A stretch of DNA of 64,000 nt. It comes from Monocercomonoides exilis. Its lineage: Eukaryota; Preaxostyla; Oxymonadida; Polymastigidae. The stretch is from NCBI GenBank assembly GCA_001643675.2, contig LSRY02000001.1, positions 429,501 to 493,500 of the forward strand. The letters are read 5' to 3'. Each line of letters begins with the position of its first letter. Position 1 is the first letter of the stretch. Below the pieces are notes generated by a model. It was not told the DNA's origin and made no database searches. It was given only the letters and a program-made list of their open reading frames with translations. Shown here piece by piece: positions 1 through 9,600 of this stretch. A program made the position numbers and the translations under genes.

Positions 1-800
1 TTTTTGCTTTTGTCATCCACCGCTTGCACTCCTTGCTCAATGCCTTCCTTCTGTTCCTTTCTAATGACACTGTTATCTTTGTTGTTCTCCAAGTCCAACC
101 CAAGAAGTTGAAGACTTGTCTCGGAGTTACACTACTCTTTTCCACATTGACCATAAGTCCAAGCTCTGCAAACCATTTTATCACTTTGTCCGTCACTTCT
201 GTCAGATAGATAGGATCTTGGTGGATAAGGATAACATCGTCCAAGTACGCCATGCATTTTACATCCCATTGCTCTCTGATGCCTTGCAATACCTTTCTCA
301 TCAGTCGCGTGAAGATCCGTGGAGCATCTTTGAACCCGAATGGCATGCCGCGAAAAGCGAATGTTTCTTCGTGAAAGGAAAAGGCGAGAAACGGAACAAA
401 CGAATCGTGAACTGGGACGAGGAAGTATGCTTGGGATAAATCTAAGGTAGTGGCGAAATCGTTGTGCTCTAATAATCTTTCCAAAGTTAGGTGGTCTTCC
501 ATTTTGAAATGGATGTTCTTCACAGCAGCATTTAACGGACGGCAGTCTAGTATTTGTCGATATTTTCCATCTTTTTTTGGGATGAAAAACATGTTGCTCA
601 GGCAACGCACCTTCTTCCTGTCTATCTTTGATATGACACCTGTTGCTAAACCTTTTTTTATCCAAGCGGAACAGGCTAACTCCTCCTTCTGTCCTCCGAA
701 AAATCCCTTGTTCATTCTTCTTCTCTCATTAATCTGTCCTTTGCCTGTTTTCCCTTCCAGACCGGGCATATTCCCTCCGATATAGAATTTGTTACACCGA
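1..800 (-). pseudogene. DIRS-like retroelement reverse transcriptase, partial (runs off left edge)
   Basis: Read on the minus strand, one frame is open from about position 800 to the window edge and encodes a reverse transcriptase. Visible motifs in order are RQILDCRPLN, HFKMEDHLTLERL, DLSQAYFLVPVH, RGMPFGFKDAPRIFTRLM, the catalytic YLDD box near 258-272, and EKSSVTPRQVFNFLGW. The wording of these blocks, especially the PFG...APRIFTRL and NVEKSS boxes, resembles DIRS/tyrosine-recombinase retroelements rather than LTR elements. The 5' end of the domain is read in a different frame (about 720-840), so at least one frameshift separates it from the upstream ORF and I score it as decayed. RNase H and recombinase parts, if present, lie outside the window. 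Class assignment is inference; RT identity is firm. Confidence 0.8.
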
Positions 801-842
801 TCTTCTTCCACTCCGCGGAGAACAATCTAGTTCTTCCACCCA

Positions 843-1643
843 CTATTGCTTCTTTCCCCAAGCCTTCCTGGAAAATGTTCCTGGTCGAGGCCCGCAGCAG
901 CGGGCCTGCACGCGAAAAAATCTTGTTCTAGTGATCCTTCTTTTTGGTTGAGGTTTGGCCGTTGAGTGTTTGGCTTCAAGAATGGGTTTGATGATTTCGA
1001 GTTTGTCATTGGTGATAAGGGGATCTTCAGATCCGTCCTTTAAAACGCGGGCAGCTTTGAAACCATATTCCACCTGAATGCGGGAATGTCTTGCCTCTTG
1101 CAACGCGGCAATGATCATAAGCACCGCATCAGCAAGTCGATCCCGTTGTGAAGCTCCCTCATCCTGTAGTAAAATCAGTGCCTTCAGAGCAAGGAATAAA
1201 TATTGCTCCACTCTCCAACCGCTCGAATCCAAGGCATCCTTTATCCAATTTGAAGATCTTGAATGGGCATGTGTTTGCGATGGTATGAATGGGACAAATG
1301 ATAAAGATTCATAAGCATTCTTGGTTTCCTGAACATCTGCGCGATCAAGCTGAAAATTAAATACTGGAGCAGACACAACTTCTCCGAAGAGTTCCGTAGA
1401 TAAAGTTGCAAGTTTGTTGGTTGACGGAATCACCTGTGACCCGCTGTGACTTTGGCTTGATTGAGTCTGTGAGATGGGGGATGTTGAGCTACTTGTGGAG
1501 TTGGATTGAGATAGATCCAAGCCGCCCGTTGGTCCGCCCGCAGAGAATATACTGCTTGGTTCAGACGCAGGTCCAAAATTAATAGCTTCAATTTCCTTTG
1601 ATCTGTTGAACGACTGAGCCCTTAATATAGCGCTCACTCCCAA
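843..1643 (-). CDS. gag-like first ORF of the DIRS-like retroelement
   Basis: An open frame of about 266 codons upstream of, and on the same strand as, the reverse transcriptase. It has a Ser/Gln-rich first third and a helical segment (SSNWIKDALDSSGW, QYLFLALKALILLQDEG, AVLMIIAALQEARHSRIQ). The same segment is recognisable in the second, decayed copy at 3302-3553 (SLSWLFDAFDEG, NALKAMLMATKG, MLIVAALQA), which shows that it is part of the element. The frame has no good ATG at its beginning; it runs out of the terminal repeat, so the true start is unknown. The C-terminus ends in a basic stretch. By position this should be the nucleic-acid-binding Gag-like protein; no zinc knuckle is seen. Confidence 0.55.
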   Translation of the reverse strand: MGVSAILRAQSFNRSKEIEAINFGPASEPSSIFSAGGPTGGLDLSQSNSTSSSTSPISQTQSSQSHSGSQVIPSTNKLATLSTELFGEVVSAPVFNFQLDRADVQETKNAYESLSFVPFIPSQTHAHSRSSNWIKDALDSSGWRVEQYLFLALKALILLQDEGASQRDRLADAVLMIIAALQEARHSRIQVEYGFKAARVLKDGSEDPLITNDKLEIIKPILEAKHSTAKPQPKRRITRTRFFRVQARCCGPRPGTFSRKAWGKKQ

Positions 1644-1773
1644 AATAAGGAGGTGTTGAAGTTCAACGATTGTTCTTAAGAATTAAAATGCAAAGCCTTT
1701 TAATTCGTTAAGTACAAACAAAACTTCAAGACCTCCTAATTAAGGGAGTGAGCTCTGCATTATGGGCTCAGCT
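1611..1773. repeat. Hairpin-forming inverted repeat at the retroelement 5' end
   Basis: Positions 1611-1662 (ending in AAATAAGGAGGTGTTGAAG) and 1724-1773 (beginning CTTCAAGACCTCCTAATT) are inverted copies about 50 nt long. The 61-nt spacer itself contains a second inverted pair (CTTAAGAATTAAAA against TTTTAATTCGTTAAG), so nearly the whole interval can fold as one hairpin. The left arm is the 5' end of the gag-like element; the right arm looks like the same terminus of another copy pointing the other way, which then decays. DIRS elements are known to carry inverted terminal repeats, which fits, but a head-to-head insertion would look the same. Confidence 0.65.
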
Positions 1774-2499
1774 TGTTACAAAAGTGATGTTATCAAAAGG
1801 ATGAAGTGTTTAAAATTACAAAACAACAATTTTTCCCTGTGTAAAAAGGAGTGCTGATGTGTTGTTGCACTCGGCAATAGTCTTAGGCTTGGCTTGGCCT
1901 GACTTGTGGTTTTGGCATCTGGTTAATTGCGCTCGCGTTTGATATAGGCTATCGAACCCGGATATCAGCATCGGTTCTCGATATTTGCTAACTGCATATG
2001 TTATTGGTATTATTCTGGTGCTACTAAATCTTTGGCTTGGTTTGTTGATTTCTTCAATTACATCTGTGCCATATTGGCTCAATTTCTCTCTTCGTCATTT
2101 TGTCTCTTTTTCTATCTCTAGCATTGTTTCTGGTTGTGAATTGTTATTATTAGGGAAAAGCATTAATAAAATGGGAATAATTTGACCTCATCAATAAAGT
2201 GAAATTTTATTATTTTGAAACAAGAAATAGTGAGCGGTAAGAGCAGCAATATTCCTGTCTGTAAAAGAGGTGTTGTTAATAGATTTTTCTCTTAGAATGC
2301 AAGAACAGAGTGAAATTATTCGAGAGAAAAACCATTATCCACAACACCTCCTAATAAAGGGAGTGTTCATAATTGTGAATTTCTTTTTTTCCGCATGTCT
2401 CGATACAATAAACTGTCCCCTTATGTCTCTGTCCCTTCTCTGGTCTTCTCTGATCCTGATTCTTTTATTTTTTCCGTTTCCTTATACTCTTGTTCTTCG
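1774..2499. other. Decayed repeat DNA between two retroelement copies
   Basis: No gene is supported here. The stretch holds a second, shorter hairpin of the same type: the terminus AGAGGTGTTGTTAATAG at about 2265 pairs with CACAACACCTCCTAATAAAG at about 2339. Its arms also match on either side of the loop (TTTTTCTCTTAGAAT against ATTATTCGAGAGAAAAA). The remainder is AT-rich with no recognisable protein frame. Confidence 0.5.
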
Positions 2500-3925
2500 A
2501 CTCATGTTGGGAGTATCACTGTTTGACTTGTCCGCAACGCGGATAATATCCGAATAGCATGCTCTTGAACCCATTGTGTCTTTCTTCGAACTTGAAGGAT
2601 GAGTATGAGGTGAAGTCCTTGTGAATTGGAATTAGGAAATAAGCCTGAGAAAGATCTTGCGAGGTTGCGAAATCTCCCGTCTGGATCAGCCTCTCCAATG
2701 TGCGATGTTCTTCCATTTTGAAATGAATATCTTTCAGTGCGGCATTGAGTGGACAGCAATCGAGGATTTGGCGGAACTTCACTGTCTTCTTCTTTATGAA
2801 AAATATATTGCTTAAGTGACAGACCTCTCCTTCTTCCAACAGTGTAAAATATCTGTCCTGAGTCCTTCATGAATCCATTCTGAACAAGCCTCTTTCTCCT
2901 CTCTGCCTCCCAGGAAGCCTCTGCCTTTCTCCTTTTCCTGTTTCGACTCGTCTCTTGTCACTCTCCTTTATCAAATGGGACTTTAACTGTCTGATATCCC
3001 ATCTGTCTTCCGATCTTCTTCCATTCCTCAGCAAAGGCTTAAGTGCTGCTCCCTGCTTTCTCCGAAAAAAATTGCTTCTTGATGCTGAACGTGTTGATCT
3101 TCCAGTTCCCGAGCTTGTAGATCTAGTTTTCCATGAACCAATTCTCCTTGTTCTGTGTGACAAGTGTGAAACAGCGCTTTCCTGTCTCCGCTCTGTTCTG
3201 GACTGCAAAATTGGCTTCATCCTGTCCAGCTGCTCTGTGGTCAATAACGGATCATCCTTTTCTTCCTGAAGTGTTTTGGCGGGCTTGATACCGAATTTGG
3301 ATTAAATATGCACGTGGAGCGGTGCTTGGAGTGCTGCGACTATCAGCATCTTTGAATCTCCCTGGTGTTGTTGTACTTCTTCTGTTTTGCCTTTTGTTGC
3401 CATCAACATCGCTTTCAATGCGTTCATAAAAAAGGTTTCATCATTGAACGCTCCTTCATCAAAAGCATCAAAAAGCCAACTTAGAGATCTCGAATGTGGA
3501 TAGGTTGCAGAAGGCAGGAACTGGGAGACTGACAGTGATTCATCATCTTGCAAAATCTGGAATTGATTTCACTGACCCACATTATGAGCAGACACTGAAC
3601 TTTGCAAGTTTTCCACAAAGAAGGATTTGGTTGCTTCTATCAGTGATTGTGTTGAGGAATGAGATGAGCAAAATGGACTAGTTGATGTTGAGGTTGCTGA
3701 GGTTGAGGAGACAGCTGACATCACTGGGAATTAGGTATCAGGTGCACCTGCAGTTGGAATGGAGATGTGAGGCGCCATTCCCATACCGCATGGAGGTCCA
3801 CTTTGCGGGAATATCCCGCTCAGTCATACGAAGGTCATTCCAACAATGTGGATATTTTCTAATTTTGTGTTCGGCTGAGCTCATCATGCAAATCTCATTA
3901 TTTCAATAAAGAGGCGTTGTCGATA
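2500..3925 (-). pseudogene. Second, degraded copy of the DIRS-like retroelement
   Basis: Reading leftward, a terminus like that of the first copy lies near 3905-3925 (AATAAAGAGGCGTTGTCG). It is followed by a gag-like remnant at 3553-3302 and a disrupted middle (3244-2867). Then comes a reverse transcriptase fragment at 2839-2516 with FRQILDCCPLNAALKDIHFK, ERLIQTGDFATSQDLSQAYF and FGYYPR. The frame breaks at least three times, and the RT stops just after the FG(Y/F) box, before the YLDD catalytic site. The protein is clearly homologous to, but well diverged from, the copy at 1-1643, so the two insertions are of different age or subfamily. Confidence 0.7.
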
Positions 3926-3978
3926 ACGGTTTTTCTCTAGAATTAAGGAATAGTGTTCTTTTATTCATAATAATTTTC

Positions 3979-4013
3979 GCACACACACACACACACACAC
4001 ATACACACACACG

Positions 4014-4070
<57 letters not shown>
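3979..4070. repeat. (AC)n microsatellite followed by a 57-nt A tract
   Basis: A CA/AC repeat from about 3979 to 4012 is followed by 57 consecutive A (4014-4070). The homopolymer could be the A tail of a retrocopy or a simple slippage product; no target duplication is visible. Confidence 0.9.
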
Positions 4071-4072
<2 letters not shown>

Positions 4073-4640
4073 AATAAATCATAAAAATATAACAAATACT
4101 TCAAAATTTCAGTGATTAGTAAAATATTTCATAAAAAATTACGAACTGACACGAATTTTCAATGACTGACGGACTTGAAGAAAAAAAAAATTAAATGCAA
4201 CACATGCTTGTGTTGAAGATGGATGTTTCTTTGCGAAATAGAATTTTCTCCACAAACAAACGGAGCAGCCATAATATTATTTGTATTTGACAAATCATTG
4301 CATTTCTCCATCATTTCTGAGTAATTATGCTTATGCTGAAGACAGCTGTATGGATGCTGCAATTTCACTAATTGCCTTCAGTTCTCATTTTTTTTGCCAA
4401 AATTTGTCTGCTGTTGAATTCATTTTCCATGTGAACCACAAAAATGCGTGATTTGTTGTTGTTGTGTTTTTTTTTAACACTCCAAAAAGACGCAGGAGAC
4501 GGACAATAGAAACACATTTTTTGGTTTGCGGGCATTGCTGCACTTATCGTTTTTGGTGAATATGAATTTTTTTTCATTTGTTTTGAAAAGAATCCATTTG
4601 TGAGCTGGGGCGATGCACGGAAATTGAGCAGGAACATAAA
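4071..4640. other. Intergenic, 5' part of family member A
   Basis: AT-rich DNA with T runs. From about 4592 the frame of the following gene is already open (ELGRCTEIEQEH...), but it is closed by TGA just upstream and contains no ATG, so the ancestral first exon or start is lost or lies in an unrecognised exon. Confidence 0.4.
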
Positions 4641-6025
4641 ATGGAAGAGCTGAAAGGAATGCTGGATGAGATGGACGAGTGTGGGTTTTGTTCGATTTTC
4701 AAGACAGAGCTGTTTGACGAAATGGACAAAATGATTGAAGAAAAGAAAGTGGGAATTGAGAAAGTGGTAGTGCTGCTGAAGCACATCGGACGCATCAAGG
4801 CGGCGGGGTGCATGTACTTTTCGGAGTTCAACAGGTCTTTGCTCCTGGAGCGACTCAAGAAGAAGATTGCTGAAGAAGAGAAGAAGAAAGGAGATAAGGA
4901 CGAAAAGCATTTTGCTGATCTGTGCGAATGTTATGTCATGCTTGTGTCAGATTTTTTGCCGGGGCTTCTGGGGATATGTGTGCCTTGCCTTTTGAAAGTT
5001 GGGCTGAACAAGGAGGAAAGCGAGGACGTTCAAAAAGAAGTGGAAATGGCTTTGTTGGCTTTGAGCAGCATTTGGCAGCGGAATGTATTTTCTTTTCTTT
5101 GTTTTTCTATCTTTTTATTTTTCTTTATTATTCTTTGTATATTTTTGAATTGCATTTGACATCTGCGGATATGTTGTTTATTTTGAGCAGAAAGTGAAAA
5201 AAAGAGCTGTATCTGGAAGAGATTACGGAAATCATCGAGCATCACGAAAAGTGTCGCAACCTGACGAGACTTGGCTATTCGTTGGCGTGGGACTTTTTGA
5301 TTAGTCGTTTGGTCGAGGATAAAAAACTGGGAAAGGGGATTGCGAATGAGCTGCACTTTGGGAGAGAAGCAAGGAGAGAATTGGAAGAGCTGGCTGCAAG
5401 TGTGGATTGGAAGGAAAAGGAAAAGGAAGAGGAAAGCATTTGCATAATCATGAGATGGATCGAAATAACAGACACATTGATTTGCCATTGCCATGCATTG
5501 AATAGCGAAGAGTGTGTTGGCCTGATTCGTTGCATTGTCTGTGTGTGCAGAGCAGCAAGAGAGAAGGGGCAGAAAATTAGAAAAGGATGCATCGGCCTTT
5601 TTGTAACGATGGCACGCTGCAAAGCCGTGGGGGCAGAGGTTTTATGGAATGCAGGGGTTATTGATGTTGTGTTGGAAGAAATGAAGCAAGAAACACAGAA
5701 AAAGATTTTGGTATTATTTTGCATGGAATTTTTTGAAGAGCTTTCGAGAAGCATGAAAAGGAAAGGGAAGGAAGAAGGGGAGGAAGAGGAAGAGGAAGAG
5801 GAAGAGGAAGAGGAAGAGGAAGAGGAAGAGGAAGAGGAAGAGAAAGAGGAGGAGGAAGAGAAAGAGGAAGAGAGGAAGGAGATGAAAAGAAAGATATTTG
5901 AGAAGATGGAAGAAGAAGGATACGAAGATAGCATTACGAGTTTTTTTGAAACAAACCCTTTGCTAAACGGAAAAGAGTTGGGGGACTTTTCAATTGTTAT
6001 TACAGACTATTTTGCGAGTGTCTGA
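4641..6025 (+). CDS. Oxymonad small-protein family, member A (possibly disabled)
   Basis: Member of a paralogous family present three times in this window (also 23398-24727 and 50760-49026). Exon 1 is 4641-5084, with the conserved ELF(D/N)(E/K)MDKMIEEKK, LLLKHIG, DLCECY and ICVPCLLKVGLNKEE blocks. A 106-nt GT-AG intron (5085-5190) follows at the same place as in the paralogues. Exon 2 carries LYLEEITEIIEHHEKCRNL and ends in FEKMEEEGYEDSI. A run of more than 20 Glu (5776-5850, GAGGAA repeats) expands the region before the last block. Joining AAT at 5084 to the acceptor at 5191 puts exon 2 out of frame by one base, and a run of seven A at 5197-5203 is the likely cause. The gene is therefore either frameshifted or misread in the assembly. 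The ancestral N-terminus upstream of 4641 lacks a start. Function unknown; helical, no signal peptide. Confidence 0.6.
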
Positions 6026-6697
6026 GGAAATGAAAGGAGCTGTGTTTTTCTTTTTTTCTTTTCTTTCTTTCTTTTTATTTTTTGAATTTTTTTATTTTTG
6101 TATTGTTTTTTGCACCATTTCAAAATTTGGCAAGTGCTGTTTTGAGGCTTTCACAAAAATGGATGGATTTTGAAAAAGCATTCTTTTTTGTTTTGTTTTG
6201 TTTTGTTTTTCCAGAGGAAAAGATGAGTGCCATTCTTTTCCGATGAAAGCCCTTTGCCAGTGTGAAAAATGAAGTTGTGGAACAATCAAATGGTGGCTGG
6301 TATTTTGGCAATGCGAATAATTGGCAAGAGGCATTTGAATTTTTGTTTATTTCTGCACCACAGAAAATAATTGCATTTTATAAGAAAAAATCAAACATTA
6401 TCTCAAATAATCAGTCTGTTTGGTTCCTTTTTCGGTGGGCAATCGGTTTGGTGTTTTGGCGAGAACAAGCAAATTTCAAAGGGAGTCTGATTATCATGTG
6501 TGAGTGAACAGAAAAGGATCGATTCACCATTTATTTGTGGAGTTTATGAAAGTGTTCAATCTTGCCATTTTCCAAACAAAAAATTAAAAAAAGAAATCCA
6601 TAATTTTTTAATCATTTTTGAAAAATATTGCTATTTTTGCAACTGCGAGAGGCGGCTGCATCGGGCGAAAAAGCGCAGTTGATTTTGATTTCGAAAA
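6026..6697. other. Intergenic, no feature seen
   Basis: T-rich DNA including a TTTTG repeat near 6189-6210. The frames here are short and lack any conserved pattern. Confidence 0.4.
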
Positions 6698-9600
6698 ATG
6701 AAGCGTCTTTGCAATCAACGCTGCAAATCCTATTTCCAGCAACTAATTCAAGAGCGCATCCAAAAAATGCTATCGATGTTCCACTGCTCGAAGTGGCAGA
6801 AAAGCTACGATGCGCGCGATTTGGAGCGAGGGAGAAATATTTTGTTTAGCCAGGGGTTTGCAAAAATGACGGCGATAATGAACAGGAAGTTTGAGCAGCG
6901 GGCGATCAAGGCGATTGATGGAGAAGACTTTTGCCGAAGTTTGAGCATGCAGAAGAAACTTGCGCAAACGTTTTGCCGAAGCTATGATGCGCTGTGGCTG
7001 CGCTTTGGGATAGAATGCATGCGGGGCGAGAAGGATAAAGCGTATTTACAGAGCTCGAGTGATTTGTCTGAGGCGAGAGGCGAGGTCAGAGAAATGACGC
7101 AATATTTTGTGGACAGGTTTCTCAAAGGATCTGTGTCGAGCATTGAGGGGGTCTGCGTCAAATGCTTCCAACTTATTGCGCTGCTGGACTCGGCGAGGAT
7201 TTATGATGAAAAGCGCAAATCTGCAAGTTTCTCGGGGAATTTGGGAGCAGACGGATTGCGCATCCCATGCGGCATTTTAGCCAGCCGTCCGCTTCTCTTC
7301 CGAGTGGAGTCGAAATTCAAAGATTCGGCATCGATGTTCAACGAGGTTTGTGGGCAGCTGCTTCAAGGAACGGGGGATGCTTCCAAGCAGTTTCGCAGCT
7401 ATGGGCTGGAGCTGCGCTTCGCACAGAGCGCAGTGCTGGAAATGAGTTTTCCGGATGGAAAGCAGCCGTATGATTTTTCAGACGGGATTATTCTTGGACG
7501 AATCGTTGAGGTGTTTATGCTGAAAGAACAGCTGATGAGATCTTCTTCTTCTTCACAAAACTCCTCGTCTTCATCATCATCATCATCTTCATCTTCATCA
7601 TCATCATCTTCTTCTCTTTTTTTCCAACAAAGTCTGTGAAGCAAACGACTTCGTCTTCAGCGGGTGCCCTGCCTCCAAAGAATTCTTCTCTTCAAGCATC
7701 TGAGGGATGGTCATTTGATAACGGCGCAGAGTGTCAGGGCCGTGCGCCTGGCTGGGAAGTGCGTGATGAGTGGGCGGACATCGATCTTCCGGTGAATGAA
7801 ATCATAAGCAGATGCATTTGCTTTCACTGCTGCGACGGGATGAAGCGAAATGCAGTGAGTGGAAAGGAGAAGCAGCGAAACATATGCTTTCTTCTGAAAT
7901 ACCTGATGAGCCATTTTGGTGCTGGAAGAAAAGGAAAGGCAACTTTATCAGAAGTGGGTGTGCGAGCACGGGGTGAAAGAAGAAGCGGCAAGAGGGGAGC
8001 GGGAAGAGGGGAGGAAGAGAATGATGAAGAAAATGATGAAAAGGAAGAGTTGGTGGATGAAGGAGAGGAAGAAGGAGAGGAAGAGTCTGAGGAAGAGGAA
8101 GAAGAGGCACTTGATCTGTCGTGGGTTGACAAAGTGCGCTGTGCTGACGGGAGCAGACAGATGAACACGGCGCTTGGGTGGCGAATATTGAGTTATTTTT
8201 CGATGCGGCTGGAAAGGCTTAGAGGCAGATTGGGAAGCAGGGGAGAGGAGAAAAGGGGGGTTTGCCGGGAGTCAGGGGTTGGAGGCATTTGGTGGGCGGT
8301 GACGGCGGACATGGTGGAGCGGGAAATAAGTGAGTGGGAGAGGTGGAAGAAAAGGGGAAGGTGTGGTGTTGAATGTGGGAAGGGAGGAGGGGGCTGTGGT
8401 GCCCTGACGGACAAGAACGGTTGGGTGGGGAAAGAGAGGAGGGAGGAGGAGAGGGAAAGGAGGAAGAGTTTGGAGGAGGCGCTGGTGGAGTGGTGCAACT
8501 GCGTGTGCTCGGGGCGGCTGGGGCGGATCAGCTCGTTTGGGCGGAGTGGGCGCAAAAAGAGAGATGGTGTGCTGGGTGAAGGAGGAGAGGAAGAGGGAGG
8601 AGAGGAAGGGGAAGAAGATGTGATATCAAGCGGCAGGCTGTTCTGCGAGATGGTGCATGCGTATGCGCCGCACTACATCCCGACGTATCGGCAGTGGGTT
8701 GCAGCCAGCGAACGCAGAAAAGGAAGCGCCGAGGCAGTTCGAGCATCGGGTTGCGGAGCAGTGGTGCGTGGGGGTTCGAAGCGAGCGCAGCAAATGGGGG
8801 TGTGCGGCACACAATACAGATATGCACGCCGGTTTCGCACGCCGTTTTTCCGGCTGTTTTGGAGGGCGTCTGTTCGGATTGGCGGGTATCCGGAGATCGG
8901 TTTGTGGATGGTTTTCATATTGCAATTCAACATAATCATAATCATAATCTTTTTTTTATTTTATTTTGTTTTATTTTATTTTAATTTTAATATGAACTGT
9001 AATACTTGGTTTTTCTATTTTGTCTGTTGCATTTGCATGGGTTAGTGTCGGAGGTGTGCACAAGCACAGCAGCAGAGCTTCCGGCAGGGCTTGTGGCAGG
9101 GACGGTTGCTGGGCTGTTTGTGCATCTGTCGTCGCTGAAGAAAGAGGAGGTTTGGAGGGAGGGAAGTGCAGTTGCGATTCAGAGTGTGGCGAGGGGCTGG
9201 CGGGTGCGGCGGATTCTGAGGGAGCTGAAGGAAGAGCGAGAAGAGCGGCGGCGTCGGAGAAAGGAGCAGCGAGAGGCGATTGAGAACCGGTGGAGGCAGA
9301 TGGGTGGGGTTGGAACAGGGGTGCTGAAGGGAGATGGAGAGGGAGAGGGAGAGAAAGGCAGAGTGGGGGGTTTGGTGGGGGATTTGGCAGAAGACAGAGA
9401 GGAGCTTGGGCGTTTGGAGGAGGAGGAAAAGAACGACTCGATCTGTGTGAAGGCGCTTGTGGGGAAGGAGTGCAAGTGCATGATGTGTGTGATGAGGCGG
9501 AAGGAGGAGGAGGAAGAGGAAGGAGAGGAGGAGGGGAGGGAGGGAGCATCGGGGGTTGGAAAGGAGGGGAGAGAGCACACATATGAAGAATGGGTGGAGG

